From positions 868,001-932,000 of the forward strand of contig NZ_BMTU01000001.1 of the NCBI RefSeq assembly GCF_014649835.1: a DNA stretch of 64,000 nucleotides, read 5' to 3'. The translations under genes and the position numbers were made by a program. The first letter of the stretch is position 1, and each line of letters starts with the position of its first letter. This document shows positions 21,015-30,812 of the stretch, one piece after another. The DNA is from Streptomyces pilosus. GTDB lineage: Bacteria > Actinomycetota > Actinomycetes > Streptomycetales > Streptomycetaceae. A model generated the notes under the pieces. That model was not told the origin of the DNA. It did not search any database and was given only the letters and a program-made list of their open reading frames with translations.

Positions 21015-22514
21015 TCAGCCCCTCCCCAGGAGCAGTCGGGCCTCGCCGACGGTGATGACGGAACCGGTGACGAGCACACCGCCGCCCGCGAACTCGCCCT
21101 CCTCCTCGGCCAGCGTGATCGCGGCCTCCAGGGCGTCGGGCAGCCGCGGTTCGACCTGGACGCGGTCCTCGCCGAACACCTCGACGGCGACCGCGGCGAG
21201 CTCGTCGGCGTCCATCGCGCGGTGGCTGGAGTTCTGCGTGACGACGACCTCGGCGAAGACCGGCTCGAACGCCTCCAGCAGCCCGCGCACGTTCTTGTCG
21301 CCGCTCGCGCCCACCACGCCGATGAGCCGGCTGAACTGGAACGCCTCGCCGACCGCCTCGGCCGCCGCCCGCGCGCCCGCCGGGTTGTGCGCGGCGTCCA
21401 GCACGACGGTCGGCGACCGCCGTACGACTTCGAGCCGGCCCGGGGAGGCGACGGCGGCGAACGCCTTGCGCACCGTGTCGATGTCGAGCGGCTGGGCGTG
21501 CTGGGAGCCGACGCCGAAGAACGCCTCCACGGCGGCGAGCGCCACGGCCGCGTTGTGCGCCTGGTGCGCGCCGTGCAGCGGGAGGTACACCTCGGGGTAC
21601 TCACCGCCGAGTCCGCGCAGGGTCACCAGCTGGCCGCCGACGGCGACCTGCCGGGCGACGACCCCGAACTCCAGGCCCTCCCTGGCCACCGTGGCGTCCA
21701 CCTCGACGGCCTTCCTCAGCAGCACCTGCGCGGCGTCCACCGGCTGCTGCGCCATGATCACCGTCGCGTCGCGCTTGACGATGCCGGCCTTCTCGGTGGC
21801 GATCTCCGCGGGCGTGTTGCCGAGCCGGTCGGTGTGGTCGAGGTCGATGGGCGTCACCACGGCGACGCTCCCGTCGATCACGTTCGTCGCATCCCAGCTG
21901 CCGCCCATGCCGACCTCGACGACCGCCACGTCCACCGGCGCGTCGGCGAAGGCCGCGTACGCCATGCCGGTGAGCACCTCGAAGAAGGACAGCCGGTACT
22001 CCTGCCGGGAGTCGACCATCTCGACGTACGGCTCGATGTCCCGGTACGTCTCGACGAACCGCTCGGCGGCGACCGGGGCCCCGTCGAGGCTGATCCGCTC
22101 GGTGATCGACTGGACGTGCGGGGAGGTGTAGCGGCCGGTGCGCAGTTCGAAGGCGCCGAGCAGGGCCTCGATCATGCGGGCGGTGGAGGTTTTGCCGTTG
22201 GTGCCGGTGATGTGGATCGACGGGTACGAGCGCTGCGGCTCGCCCAGGACGTCCATCAGGGCGGCGATCCGGCTGACCGAGGGCTCCAGCTTGGTCTCGC
22301 CCCAGCGGGTGGCGAGCTCCGCCTCCACCTCGCGCAGCGCCTTGTCGACCTCGGGGTCCTCGGGACGCGCGGGCACGTCCGCCTGGGGCGGCCCGCCCTG
22401 GGTGCGCAGGGTGCGGCTGCCGGCCTCGATCACCGCGAGGTCGGGGTCGCGGTCGGTCTCGGCGGCGACGATCTCCTCGAAGGAGTCGCTGTCGTTCGGG
22501 GGGAGCTCACTCAC
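21015..22514 (-). CDS. folC: Folylpolyglutamate synthase / dihydrofolate synthase
   Basis: 499 aa. Adds glutamate to (dihydro)folate in an ATP-dependent ligase reaction of the Mur ligase family. ATP-binding loop in ITGTNGKTSTARMI, Mur-type central domain with YTSPHVQSITERISLDG and VEVGMGG, and a C-terminal ligase domain (VLDAAHNPAGARAAAEA). The first 60 residues are an acidic extension not needed for the fold. Start GTG at 22514 (SELPPNDSD follows); the open frame runs further upstream through clearly non-coding repeats. Preceded by a 347-bp structured gap after valS, and coupled to the DUF4233 gene. Confidence 0.94.
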   Translation of the reverse strand: MSELPPNDSDSFEEIVAAETDRDPDLAVIEAGSRTLRTQGGPPQADVPARPEDPEVDKALREVEAELATRWGETKLEPSVSRIAALMDVLGEPQRSYPSIHITGTNGKTSTARMIEALLGAFELRTGRYTSPHVQSITERISLDGAPVAAERFVETYRDIEPYVEMVDSRQEYRLSFFEVLTGMAYAAFADAPVDVAVVEVGMGGSWDATNVIDGSVAVVTPIDLDHTDRLGNTPAEIATEKAGIVKRDATVIMAQQPVDAAQVLLRKAVEVDATVAREGLEFGVVARQVAVGGQLVTLRGLGGEYPEVYLPLHGAHQAHNAAVALAAVEAFFGVGSQHAQPLDIDTVRKAFAAVASPGRLEVVRRSPTVVLDAAHNPAGARAAAEAVGEAFQFSRLIGVVGASGDKNVRGLLEAFEPVFAEVVVTQNSSHRAMDADELAAVAVEVFGEDRVQVEPRLPDALEAAITLAEEEGEFAGGGVLVTGSVITVGEARLLLGRG

Positions 22515-22560
22515 GAACCCCAGTCTACGTACCTCCCCCCACCACCCCCGGCCCCGTCCC

Positions 22561-22604
22561 GCCCGCCGCGAGCAGCACCGCCGCCCGCCGCGAGCAGCAC
22601 CGCC
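22561..22604. repeat. Tandem 22-bp duplication in the folC leader
   Basis: Two exact, adjacent copies of a 22-bp unit (starting GCCCGCCGCGAGCAG) at 22561-22582 and 22583-22604, about 50 bp upstream of the folC start. Likely a recent slippage duplication. The copy number would change leader length only. Confidence 0.9.
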
Positions 22605-22669
22605 GCCAGGCTGCGGGCAGTCGTGCCGCCGGGGCGGCACGGGTGGGCGCAGGCGGCGCCTCGTGCGCG

Positions 22670-22830
22670 CCGAGCGGCGCGGTCCACCCCCGGGCCGCCG
22701 AAGGCCCCGGAGCTGTTCAGCTCGGGGGCCTTCGGCGGGTTGCACCACTCGCCGGCGCTCGCAGGGTGCCGCTGGAGACACCTCCCGGGCCCCTCGGGCA
22801 CTGGGAGACGCACGGCTGCCCGCAGCGGCG
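22670..22830 (-). promoter_or_regulatory. Structured valS-folC leader with T-box-like motifs (tentative)
   Basis: On the minus strand this untranslated stretch contains, in order, GCGAGTGGTGCAACCCGC (22736-22753), a long hairpin with GAGCTGAAC in its tip, and GGGTGGACCGCG (22678-22689). The last is one base short of the T-box antiterminator consensus GGGTGGNACCGCG, and the first resembles the conserved T-box segment ending in GGTG-AA-CC. I cannot define a specifier loop. The simpler explanation is a valS terminator followed by GC-rich leader. The whole gap 22515-22861 has no gene. Confidence 0.3.
22695..22738 (-). terminator. Very long hairpin between valS and folC
   Basis: A 21-bp stem with one mismatch and a 2-nt centre (outer arm CCGCCGAAGGCCCC, inner arm GAGCTG). 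It lies about 125 nt after the valS stop. It should terminate or attenuate transcription from valS into folC. Confidence 0.75.
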
Positions 22831-22861
22831 GCGAGTCGGTCCCGTGTGCGACGCGGCGGGG

Positions 22862-25486
22862 TCAGGCCGCCGGGAGGCGGTTCAGCTGGGACTGGATGCG
22901 GACGATGTCCTCCTCCGCCTTCGCCAACCGCGTGCGGATCTTGTCGACCACCTGGTCCGGCGCCTTCGCCAGGAACGCCTCGTTGCCGAGCTTCGCCGTC
23001 GCCTGCGCCTTCTCCTTCTCGGCGGCGGCGAGGTCCTTCGCCAGCCGCTTCCGCTCGGCGGCGACGTCGATCACACCGGACAGGTCCAGCGCGACCTCCA
23101 CGCCCGCGACCGGCAGGGTCGCCGTGGCGGTGAAGGAGTCACCCTCCGGCTGGAGGCGCAGCAGCTGCCGGACGGCCGGCTCGTGCGGGGCGAGTGCCGT
23201 CCCGGAGAGCGTCAGCCGGGCCGGGACCCGCTGGCCGGGCTGCAGCCCCTGGTCCGCACGGAAGCGGCGGACCTCGGTGATCACCGACTGGAGCGTCTCG
23301 ATCTCCCGCTCGGCGTCCGCGTCCCGGAAACCGCTGTCCGACGGCCAGTCGGCGACGACGACCGACTCGCCGCCCGTCAGGGTCGTCCACAGCGTCTCCG
23401 TGACGAAGGGGACCACCGGGTGCAGCAGCCGCAGCGTGACGTCGAGGACCTCGCCGAGGACCCGCTTGCTGACCTCGGCCGGGGCGCCGCCCGCCTGGAA
23501 CGTCGTCTTGGACAGCTCGACGTACCAGTCGAAGACCTCGTCCCAGGCGAAGTGGAACAGTGCGTCCGACAGCTTGGCGAACTGGAAGTCGTCGTAGTAC
23601 GCGTCGACTTCGGCGACGACCGAGTTCAGCCGGGACAGGATCCAGCGGTCGGTCGGCGACATCTCCGAGGCGTCCGGCAGCGGACCCTCGACGGTCGCGC
23701 CGTTCATCAGCGCGAACCGCGTCGCGTTCCAGATCTTGTTGGCGAAGTTGCGCGAGCCCTGGACCCAGTCCTCACCGATCGGCACGTCGACGCCGGGGTT
23801 GGCACCGCGGGCGAGGGTGAAGCGGAGCGCGTCACTGCCGTACTTGTCCATCCAGTCCAGCGGGTTGACCGCGTTGCCGAAGGACTTCGACATCTTCTTG
23901 CCGAACTGGTCGCGAACCATGCCGTGCAGGGCGATGGTGTGGAACGGCGGGGTGCCGTCCATCGCGTACAGGCCGAACATCATCATCCGGGCGACCCAGA
24001 AGAAGAGGATGTCGTAGCCGGTGACCAGGACGGAGTTGGGGTAGAACTTCGCGAGCGACCCGGTCTCCTCGGGCCAGCCGAGCGTGGAGAACGGCCACAG
24101 GCCGGAGGAGAACCAGGTGTCGAGGACGTCGCTGTCCTGGTGCCAGCCCTCGCCGGTCGGCGCCTCGTCGTCCGGTCCGACGCAGACGACCTCGCCGTCC
24201 GGCCCGTACCAGACGGGGATGCGGTGACCCCACCACAACTGCCGCGAGATGCACCAGTCGTGGAGGTTGTCGACCCAGTCGAAGTACCGCTTCTCCATCT
24301 CCTGCGGGTGGATCCTGACGCGGCCGTCGCGGACGGCGTCACCGGCCGCCTTGGCCAGCGGGCCGACCTTGACCCACCACTGCATGGACAGCCGCGGCTC
24401 GATGGTGGTCTTGCAGCGCGAGCAGTGGCCGACGGAGTGGACGTAGGGCCGCTTCTCGGCGACGATCCGGCCCTCGGCGCGCAGCGCGGCGACGATGGCG
24501 GAGCGGGCCTCGAGCCGGTCCAGGCCCTGGAAGGGGCCGTGGGCGGTGATGACGGCGTGCTCGTCCATGACCGCGATGGCGGGCAGGTCGTGGCGCCGGC
24601 CGATCTCGAAGTCGTTCGGGTCGTGGGCCGGGGTGACCTTGACGGCGCCCGTGCCGAACGCCGGGTCGACGTGCTCGTCGGCGACGACCGGGATGGAACG
24701 GTCGGTCAGCGGCAGCTTGACGAGCTTGCCGACCAGGTGCTTGTAGCGCTCGTCCTCGGGGTGGACGGCGACGGCCGTGTCACCCAGCATCGTCTCGGCG
24801 CGGGTCGTGGCGACGACGATGGTGTCGTCCCCGTCCCCGTACTTCATGGAGACGAGCTCGCCGTCGTCCTCCTGGTAGTCGACCTCGATGTCGGAGATCG
24901 CGGTCAGACAGCGCGGGCACCAGTTGATGATGCGCTCGGCGCGGTAGATCAGCTCGTCGTCGTAGAGCCGCTTGAAGATGGTCTGGACGGCCGTCGACAG
25001 GCCCTCGTCCATGGTGAAGCGCTCACGCGACCAGGCGACGCCGTCGCCGAGACGGCGCATCTGGCCGGAGATCTGCCCGCCGGACTCGCCCTTCCACTGC
25101 CAGACCCGCTCGACGAACGCCTCGCGGCCCAGGTCGTGGCGGGACTTGCCCTCCTTGGCCAGTTCCCGCTCGACGACGTTCTGTGTGGCGATGCCGGCGT
25201 GGTCCATGCCGGGCTGCCACAGCGTCTCGAAGCCCTGCATGCGCTTGCGGCGGGTCAGGGCGTCGATCAGCGTGTGCTCGAACGCGTGCCCGAGGTGCAG
25301 GCTCCCGGTGACGTTCGGCGGGGGGATGACGACGGTGAACGGCGGCTTGTCGCTCTTCTCGTCCGCCTCGAAGTAACCGCGCTCCACCCAGCGCTCGTAC
25401 AGCGGCCCCTCTACATCGGCCGGCGCGTACTGGGTCGGCAGTTCGGTCGTGGGCGCTGGTGGCTGCTGCTGAGCGTTCTCGGTCAC
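22862..25486 (-). CDS. valS: Valyl-tRNA synthetase
   Basis: 874 aa, class Ia aminoacyl-tRNA synthetase charging tRNA-Val. Catalytic motifs are clear: HIGH-type [11 protein letters not shown] near residue 60 and KMSKS in [10 protein letters not shown] near 530. An editing CP1 domain lies between, the anticodon-binding helices follow, and a C-terminal coiled-coil ([19 protein letters not shown]) ends the protein as in other ValRS. GTG start at 25486; the N-terminus is a short Gln/Pro-rich extension. It is the first gene of the valS-folC-DUF4233-ndk run. Only 137 bp separate it from a divergent plus-strand gene. Confidence 0.97.
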   Translation of the reverse strand: MTENAQQQPPAPTTELPTQYAPADVEGPLYERWVERGYFEADEKSDKPPFTVVIPPPNVTGSLHLGHAFEHTLIDALTRRKRMQGFETLWQPGMDHAGIATQNVVERELAKEGKSRHDLGREAFVERVWQWKGESGGQISGQMRRLGDGVAWSRERFTMDEGLSTAVQTIFKRLYDDELIYRAERIINWCPRCLTAISDIEVDYQEDDGELVSMKYGDGDDTIVVATTRAETMLGDTAVAVHPEDERYKHLVGKLVKLPLTDRSIPVVADEHVDPAFGTGAVKVTPAHDPNDFEIGRRHDLPAIAVMDEHAVITAHGPFQGLDRLEARSAIVAALRAEGRIVAEKRPYVHSVGHCSRCKTTIEPRLSMQWWVKVGPLAKAAGDAVRDGRVRIHPQEMEKRYFDWVDNLHDWCISRQLWWGHRIPVWYGPDGEVVCVGPDDEAPTGEGWHQDSDVLDTWFSSGLWPFSTLGWPEETGSLAKFYPNSVLVTGYDILFFWVARMMMFGLYAMDGTPPFHTIALHGMVRDQFGKKMSKSFGNAVNPLDWMDKYGSDALRFTLARGANPGVDVPIGEDWVQGSRNFANKIWNATRFALMNGATVEGPLPDASEMSPTDRWILSRLNSVVAEVDAYYDDFQFAKLSDALFHFAWDEVFDWYVELSKTTFQAGGAPAEVSKRVLGEVLDVTLRLLHPVVPFVTETLWTTLTGGESVVVADWPSDSGFRDADAEREIETLQSVITEVRRFRADQGLQPGQRVPARLTLSGTALAPHEPAVRQLLRLQPEGDSFTATATLPVAGVEVALDLSGVIDVAAERKRLAKDLAAAEKEKAQATAKLGNEAFLAKAPDQVVDKIRTRLAKAEEDIVRIQSQLNRLPAA

Positions 25487-25623
25487 GGGGCTCAGTTTAG
25501 AGGCGTCACGAGCCTGTCCCGAAACGCGTTTCGTTTGTAACGGTGCGACCCCCGCCCGCCTGAACGCTTCCCTCCTGAGTCAGGATGTCAGCAACGCGTA
25601 AGCATCTGGAGGGGAACCCAGTA

Positions 25624-26580
25624 ATGAGCTACAACCAGCCGGGCCCGTACGGCGGGCAGCCCCAGCAGCCCGGGCCGTACGGCCAGCCGGGACCTTACGG
25701 CCAGCAGCCGCAGGCTCCGCAGCCCGGCTACGGCTACCCCCAGCAAGCCCCGCCGCCCGGTCAGCCGGGTTACGGCTACCCGCAGCAGCCCGGTCAGCCC
25801 GGCGTCCCGCCGCAGCAGCCCCCGTACGGCCAGCAGCCGCCCTACGGCCAGGCCCCGTACGGCATGCCGCCCCAGCCGCCCGCCTCGGGGGGCGGTGGCA
25901 AGAAGGCGGCGATCATCGTCGGCGCGGTCGCGGTCGTCGCGGCGATCGGCGTGGGCGCGTACTTCGTGATCGGCGGGGGCGGCGGCGCGGCCGGCCTGGA
26001 GGACGACGGCCCGCACAAGCTGGCGACGCCGGAGAAGGTGCTGAGCGAGTACACGCGCGTCGGCGAGGGCGGCGAGGACTCGGGCTCCGACATGGCGAAG
26101 GACCTGGCCAAGGGCGGCATCAAGGACGGCACGTCCGTGGCCGCCGCCTACTCGACGGCCGACTTCAGCAACTACGACCCGCAGGACCCGACCTCGCTCC
26201 CCGACCAGTCGGAGCTGCTGGCCGCCAAGGGCGTGTCGTTCTTCGGCGCCTACGGCGAGGTCACCGACCCGGAGGCCGCGGTCGACAAGATCTTCGAGTC
26301 CCTCAAGAAGGAGACCGAGAAGGGTTCGGACAACAAGCTGATGTCCGAGCTGGTCGGTGAGCCGGAGTCGGTCGACATCGACGGCGCGGTGATGAAGTGC
26401 CAGGCGGCCAAGGGCACCAACGACCTCACCCAGAAGGCGACGACCAACTGGTTCTGCGCCTGGGGCGACTACAGCACCATCGCGGTGGTCTCCCCCGGTG
26501 ACAACACCAAGGACATCACCAAGAGCGCCGCCGCGGACATCACCACCAAGCTGCGCGACGAGGTCCGCACCAAGGCCTGA
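25624..26580 (+). CDS. Pro/Gln-rich single-pass membrane protein, first of a tandem pair
   Basis: 318 aa. Residues 1-95 are a repeat of PYG, QQP and GYGYPQQ units; a Gly/Lys stretch leads into one transmembrane helix (KKAAIIVGAVAVVAAIGVGAYFVIG cut at about 93-117); the remainder is an acidic extracytoplasmic domain containing two Cys (MKCQAA, WFCAWG) that could form a disulfide. No known catalytic domain is recognised. ATG at 25624 behind CTGGAGGGGAA. The next gene (26618) is a paralogue with the same plan and an almost identical ribosome-binding site, 37 bp later. Probably co-transcribed. Function unknown; an envelope sensor or anchor is only a guess. Confidence 0.8.
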   Translation: MSYNQPGPYGGQPQQPGPYGQPGPYGQQPQAPQPGYGYPQQAPPPGQPGYGYPQQPGQPGVPPQQPPYGQQPPYGQAPYGMPPQPPASGGGGKKAAIIVGAVAVVAAIGVGAYFVIGGGGGAAGLEDDGPHKLATPEKVLSEYTRVGEGGEDSGSDMAKDLAKGGIKDGTSVAAAYSTADFSNYDPQDPTSLPDQSELLAAKGVSFFGAYGEVTDPEAAVDKIFESLKKETEKGSDNKLMSELVGEPESVDIDGAVMKCQAAKGTNDLTQKATTNWFCAWGDYSTIAVVSPGDNTKDITKSAAADITTKLRDEVRTKA

Positions 26581-26617
26581 GCGCCGCGGCGTCAGTGACT
26601 GGAGGGGAAAGCAAGCA

Positions 26618-27499
26618 ATGAGCCACAACCAGCCGGGCCCGTACGGGGGGCAGCCCCAGCAGCCGGGGCCGTACGGCGGGCAGCCGCAGGCTCCGCAGCC
26701 CGGCTACGGCCACCCGCAGCAGCCCGGCGTCCCGCCGCAGCAGGCTCCGCACGGTCAGCAGCCGCCGCACGGCCAGGCCCCGTACGGCGCGCCGCCCCAG
26801 CCGCCCGCCTCGGGGGGCGGCGGCAGGAAGGCGGCGATCATCGTCGGCGCGGTCGCGGTCGTCGCGGCGATCGGCGTGGGCGCGTACTTCGTGATCGGCG
26901 GGGGCGGCGGCGCGGACATCGCGGACGACGGGCCGCACAAGCTGCAGCCGCCGGCCTCGGTCGGCGCGTACAAGAAGGGCGGCGGCTCGTCCGGTTCGGG
27001 CGACGGCGGTCCGACGGGCACGAAGTCCGAGGCCGACCTGGAGAAGATCGGCATCGAGGGCGGCAAGGTCGTGAAGGCGTCCTACGCCACCGGCTCGGCC
27101 GACCGGCTCGGCAAGGCGATGGCGTTCAACGGCGCCTACGGGGAGATCAGCGACCCGGAGGGCTCCATCGACAAGGCGTTCGTCAACGCCCACGACAACT
27201 CCAAGGACGCCGGGGACACCGCCGGCGCGAAGGAGACGGTCACCTGGGAGGGCAGCCCGGAGACGGTCGAGCCGGACGGTCTCGACGGTGCCGTCATGAA
27301 GTGCCAGACCGCCGTGATCGCCGAGGGCGCCACCAAGCTCGAGATGCCTGTGTGCGTGTGGGCGGACCACAGCACCTACGGCGTGGTCAACGGACTGGAC
27401 CTGGCCGCGGCGCAGAAGGGCGGCAGCGGCGGCCTCGCCACGAAGGACGTCGCGGCGTTCGCGGCCGACCTGCGCTCCGCCGCACGGGTCAAGGCCTGA
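26618..27499 (+). CDS. Pro/Gln-rich single-pass membrane protein, second of a tandem pair
   Basis: 293 aa. Same architecture as its upstream neighbour: Pro/Gln/Gly repeats over about 70 residues, a nearly identical membrane helix (AAIIVGAVAVVAAIGVGAYF) and an extracytoplasmic domain with two Cys (MKCQTA, PVCVWADHSTYG). The extracytoplasmic parts have diverged much more than the helix, but keep FNGAYGEISDPE and FGAYGEVTDPE in register. ATG at 26618 behind CTGGAGGGG. Followed by a strong terminator. The pair clearly arose by duplication; role unknown. Confidence 0.8.
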   Translation: MSHNQPGPYGGQPQQPGPYGGQPQAPQPGYGHPQQPGVPPQQAPHGQQPPHGQAPYGAPPQPPASGGGGRKAAIIVGAVAVVAAIGVGAYFVIGGGGGADIADDGPHKLQPPASVGAYKKGGGSSGSGDGGPTGTKSEADLEKIGIEGGKVVKASYATGSADRLGKAMAFNGAYGEISDPEGSIDKAFVNAHDNSKDAGDTAGAKETVTWEGSPETVEPDGLDGAVMKCQTAVIAEGATKLEMPVCVWADHSTYGVVNGLDLAAAQKGGSGGLATKDVAAFAADLRSAARVKA

Positions 27500-27521
27500 C
27501 CGCGGTTCGTCCGCACGACGA

Positions 27522-27554
27522 GAAGGGGCCCCGGTCGATGACCGGGGCCCCTTC
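27522..27554. terminator. Bidirectional terminator between the membrane protein pair and clpX
   Basis: A perfect 15-bp stem (GAAGGGGCCCCGGTC at 27522-27536 with its complement at 27540-27554) and a 3-nt loop, lying between convergent stops at 27499 and 27580. Confidence 0.92.
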
Positions 27555-27579
27555 CGCGTCGCTGTGCACGCCCTCGCGG

Positions 27580-28866
27580 TTACGCCGTCTTCTGCTCGCC
27601 GGATCCCCGGCCGCGGGCGTCGCGCGGGATCAGGGTCGGGTTGACGTTGGAGAGGACCACGTCGGCCGTGATGACCACGCGGGCGACGTCCTTGCGGGAC
27701 GGGACCTCGTACATCACGCCCTGGAGGACCTCCTCCATGATGGCGCGCAGTCCGCGGGCGCCGGTCTGGCGGAGGATCGCCTGGTCCGCGATGGCCTCCA
27801 GCGCCTCGCGCTCGAAGTCCAGCTCCACGCCGTCCAGTTCGAAGAGGCGCTGGTACTGCTTCACCAGGGCGTTGCGCGGCTCGACCAGGATCTGGAGCAG
27901 GGCCTCGCGGTCGAGGTTGTGCACCGAGGTGATGACCGGGAGCCGGCCGATGAACTCGGGGATCATGCCGAACTTGACCAGGTCCTCCGGCATGACCTCC
28001 TCGAACTGGTCCTTGGACTCCATCTCCCGCTTCGAGCGGATCGTCGCGCCGAAACCGATGCCCTTGGCGCCGGCCCGGCCCTCGATGATCTTCTCCAGTC
28101 CGGCGAAGGCACCGCCCACGATGAACAGCACGTTCGTCGTGTCGATCTGGATGAACTCCTGGTGCGGGTGCTTGCGGCCGCCCTGCGGCGGGACGGACGC
28201 CGTGGTCCCCTCGAGGATCTTCAGCAGGGCCTGCTGCACGCCCTCGCCGCTGACGTCACGGGTGATCGACGGGTTCTCGCTCTTGCGGGCGACCTTGTCG
28301 ATCTCGTCGATGTAGATGATCCCGGTCTCGGCCTTCTTGACGTCGTAGTCGGCCGCCTGGATCAGCTTCAGCAGGATGTTCTCGACGTCCTCGCCGACGT
28401 ACCCCGCCTCGGTGAGCGCCGTGGCGTCGGCGATCGCGAACGGGACGTTCAGCATGCGCGCCAGGGTCTGGGCGAGGAGCGTCTTGCCGGAGCCGGTGGG
28501 GCCCAGCAGCAGGATGTTGGACTTCGCCAGCTCGATGGCGTCCTCGCGGCCCTGCGCACCGCCGTTCTCGCCGGCCTGGACGCGCTTGTAGTGGTTGTAC
28601 ACGGCGACGGAGAGGGCCTTCTTGGCCGCCTCCTGCCCGACCACGTACCCCTCGAGGAACTCGTAGATCTCGCGGGGCTTGGGAAGCTCCTCCCAGCGGA
28701 CCTCACTGGTCTCCGCGAGCTCTTCCTCGATGATCTCGTTGCAGAGATCGATGCACTCGTCGCAGATGTACACACCGGGCCCTGCGATGAGCTTCTTGAC
28801 CTGCTTCTGGCTCTTGCCGCAGAACGAGCACTTGAGCAGATCGCCGCCGTCACCGATGCGTGCCAC
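27580..28866 (-). CDS. clpX: ATP-dependent Clp protease ATP-binding subunit ClpX
   Basis: 428 aa AAA+ unfoldase that feeds substrates to ClpP. N-terminal C4 zinc domain (CSFCGKSQ and CDEC), Walker A GPTGSGKT, Walker [10 protein letters not shown], the ClpP-docking IGF-type loop (GIGFGATI) and sensor 2 in [11 protein letters not shown] at 28866 is chosen ([15 protein letters not shown] follows), preceded by GAAGGGGAA. The frame stays open to 28980 but lacks conservation there. It follows clpP2 after a 181-bp gap holding a complex inverted repeat, so it probably has its own promoter or an attenuator. Confidence 0.97.
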   Translation of the reverse strand: MARIGDGGDLLKCSFCGKSQKQVKKLIAGPGVYICDECIDLCNEIIEEELAETSEVRWEELPKPREIYEFLEGYVVGQEAAKKALSVAVYNHYKRVQAGENGGAQGREDAIELAKSNILLLGPTGSGKTLLAQTLARMLNVPFAIADATALTEAGYVGEDVENILLKLIQAADYDVKKAETGIIYIDEIDKVARKSENPSITRDVSGEGVQQALLKILEGTTASVPPQGGRKHPHQEFIQIDTTNVLFIVGGAFAGLEKIIEGRAGAKGIGFGATIRSKREMESKDQFEEVMPEDLVKFGMIPEFIGRLPVITSVHNLDREALLQILVEPRNALVKQYQRLFELDGVELDFEREALEAIADQAILRQTGARGLRAIMEEVLQGVMYEVPSRKDVARVVITADVVLSNVNPTLIPRDARGRGSGEQKTA

Positions 28867-28970
28867 GGTGTGCTTCCCCTTCGCCTGGGAGACGACCGGA
28901 CGTCCGTGTCCGGCGGCTCCTGGTGCTGCCTTATGTCGACGGTACCTTGCCTGGGCCCCCGTTCGGGCCC

Positions 28971-29020
28971 CCCTTGGCACGGTTCACTTTGACGTGGACC
29001 GTGCCAAACCGTGCCAAGGG
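28971..29020. repeat. Three-arm inverted repeat between clpP2 and clpX
   Basis: CCCTTGGCACGGTT (28971-28984) is exactly complementary to AACCGTGCCAAGGG (29007-29020). A third copy of the core, ACCGTGCC (28998-29005), can pair with the same first arm. Two mutually exclusive hairpins are therefore possible. It could be an attenuator or a repressor site controlling clpX. Confidence 0.8.
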
Positions 29021-29047
29021 GCGGCAGACGTTACACCCCGCCTCGCG

Positions 29048-29728
29048 TCAGCGCAGGCTGGAGTTGTCCATCTTCCGGGTGGTGATGATCTGGTCGATCA
29101 GTCCGTACTCCAGCGCGTCCTCGGCGGTGAGGATCTTGTCGCGCTCGATGTCCTCGCGGATCTTGTCCAGCGGCCGGGTGGAGTGCTTGGCCAGCATCTC
29201 CTCCAGCTGCGTACGCATCCGGAGGATCTCGTTGGCGGCGATCTCCAGGTCGGAGACCTGACCCCGGCCGGTCTCGCTGTACGGCTGGTGGATCAGCACG
29301 CGCGCGTTCGGCAGGGCCATGCGCTTGCCGGGCGTGCCGGCGGCCAGCAGGACGGCGGCGGCGGAGGCCGCCTGGCCCATGCAGACCGTCTGGATGTCCG
29401 GCTTCACGTACTGCATCGTGTCGTAGATCGCCGTCAGCGCCGTGAAGGAGCCGCCGGGGCTGTTGATGTAGACCGAGATGTCACGGTCGGGGTCCATCGA
29501 CTCCAGGCACAGCAGCTGCGCCATGACGTCGTTGGCGGAGGCGTCGTCGATCTGCACACCGAGGAAGATGACGCGCTCCTCGAAGAGCTTCGCGTACGGG
29601 TCGTACTCGCGGATGCCCTGGGAGGTGCGCTCGACGAAGCGCGGGATGACGTAGCGGGACTCGGCCGCGGGGCCGGTGTACTCGGCGCGTGCACGGTCGT
29701 ACAGGCCGCTGCCGGGGAAGTCGTTCAC
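29048..29728 (-). CDS. clpP2: ATP-dependent Clp protease proteolytic subunit ClpP2
   Basis: 226-aa serine protease. Catalytic Ser in [12 protein letters not shown], His in LIHQPYSE and Asp in the [11 protein letters not shown] region. An N-terminal stretch of about 40 residues precedes the conserved core (EERVIFLG) and may be a processed propeptide. GTG start at 29728 with AGGAGACACC directly upstream. It follows clpP1 by 115 bp on the same strand. Actinobacterial ClpP1 and ClpP2 assemble as a mixed tetradecamer with ClpX or ClpC (family knowledge). Confidence 0.96.
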   Translation of the reverse strand: MNDFPGSGLYDRARAEYTGPAAESRYVIPRFVERTSQGIREYDPYAKLFEERVIFLGVQIDDASANDVMAQLLCLESMDPDRDISVYINSPGGSFTALTAIYDTMQYVKPDIQTVCMGQAASAAAVLLAAGTPGKRMALPNARVLIHQPYSETGRGQVSDLEIAANEILRMRTQLEEMLAKHSTRPLDKIREDIERDKILTAEDALEYGLIDQIITTRKMDNSSLR

Positions 29729-29843
29729 GGTGTCTCCTGGAAGGGGGCTGAGGCGGTCGGCTGGGGCTGCTGGGGCTGTACACCGGGCCCCGGGCGGGGC
29801 CCGGTGGGGGCGTCTACGGGGCCGCGGGGCCCCGTACGGCCGC

Positions 29844-30461
29844 TCAGGCCCCGGTGCCGCCGCCGCCCGGCATACCGGCGGCCGTGGGGATCACGTCGTC
29901 GATGAGGCCGTACTCCTTGGCCTCGAAGGCGTCGAACCAGCGGTCGCGGTCGGAGTCGCGGGTGATCTGCTCGACCGACTGACCGGTGTGCTGGGACGTC
30001 AGCTCGGCCATGCGCTTCTTGGTGTGCAGCAGACGCTCGGCGTGGATCTTGATGTCCGAGGCCGAACCGGCGAGACCGGCTGACGGCTGGTGGATCAGGA
30101 TCTCGGCGTTGGGCAGCGCGAAGCGCTTGCCGGGGGTGCCCGCGCTCAGCAGGAACTGACCCATGGAGGCCGCCAGACCCATCGCGATCGTCACCACGTC
30201 GTTCTTGATGAACTGCATGGTGTCGTAGATCGCCATGCCGGCCGTGATGGAGCCGCCGGGGCTGTTGATGTACAGGTAGATGTCCTTGTCCGGGTCGGCG
30301 GCAAGGAGCAGCAGCTGTGCGGTGATCTTGTTGGCAATGTCGTCGTCGACCGGCTGGCCGAGGAAGATGATCCGCTCGCCGAGCAGCCGGTTGTAGACCT
30401 GGTCGCCGAGGCCGCCACCGATAGAGGGCTCGCCGGCGGCTGAGGGCATCAGATTCGTCAC
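29844..30461 (-). CDS. clpP1: ATP-dependent Clp protease proteolytic subunit ClpP1
   Basis: 205 aa. Catalytic Ser in [12 protein letters not shown], His in LIHQPSAG and Asp in ITRDSDRD. The Gly-rich C-terminus ([10 protein letters not shown]) is likely flexible. GTG at 30461 ([11 protein letters not shown] follows) with AGGTGG upstream; an ATG at 30449 is an alternative, and the frame open to 30557 is not conserved. First gene of the clpP1-clpP2 operon, with a ClgR-type box 143 bp upstream. Confidence 0.96.
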   Translation of the reverse strand: MTNLMPSAAGEPSIGGGLGDQVYNRLLGERIIFLGQPVDDDIANKITAQLLLLAADPDKDIYLYINSPGGSITAGMAIYDTMQFIKNDVVTIAMGLAASMGQFLLSAGTPGKRFALPNAEILIHQPSAGLAGSASDIKIHAERLLHTKKRMAELTSQHTGQSVEQITRDSDRDRWFDAFEAKEYGLIDDVIPTAAGMPGGGGTGA

Positions 30462-30603
30462 GTATCCACCTGCTCGTCTTACGACGGCGCCGGGCCGTCT
30501 CACGTTTCCCTGCGGGGCTGGAGCCGTCTTCGGTGACTCCCCTGCCCTCGTATTCATGGACCCTAACGCGGGGGCTGCGCCGGGGAATCCCGGTAAGCGG
30601 GGT

Positions 30604-30617
30604 GTTCGCCGGGGGCG
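30604..30617. promoter_or_regulatory. Candidate ClgR operator upstream of clpP1
   Basis: GTTCGC-CGGGG-GCG matches the ClgR box as I know it from Streptomyces (GTTCGC, five bases, GCG). ClgR activates clpP1P2, clpC and lon. The position about 143 bp before the clpP1 start is appropriate for an activator site. A short consensus in GC-rich DNA can occur by chance, so location is the main support. Confidence 0.6.
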
Positions 30618-30750
30618 TAGCGCGGTGTACTCCGCGAAGCGCCGCGCGGGGGGCGCCGGACGCCCGCTCGCCGGCGGGGCCGTCCGGGTCGGACCGCGCG
30701 GTTCCCTGCGCCCCCGGCGGGCCGCAGCCGCGCCGGACGGACCGGACGGA

Positions 30751-30783
30751 AGGGCCCCGGGGTGTCGTCCACCCCGGGGCCCT
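30751..30783 (-). terminator. Terminator after tig
   Basis: A perfect 14-bp stem (AGGGCCCCGGGGTG with its complement) and a 5-nt loop, 30 bp past the trigger factor stop on the minus strand and ahead of clpP1. Confidence 0.88.
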
Positions 30784-30812
30784 GTCGATCACGTCGGAGA
30801 CGACGCGAGGGA

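Larger units (their letters stand above)
30462..30812. other. 351-bp clpP1 control region and tig end
   Basis: No gene. It holds the clpP1 leader, a ClgR-type box (30604-30617) and the trigger factor terminator (30751-30783). The rest is GC-rich with no clear signal. Confidence 0.6.
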
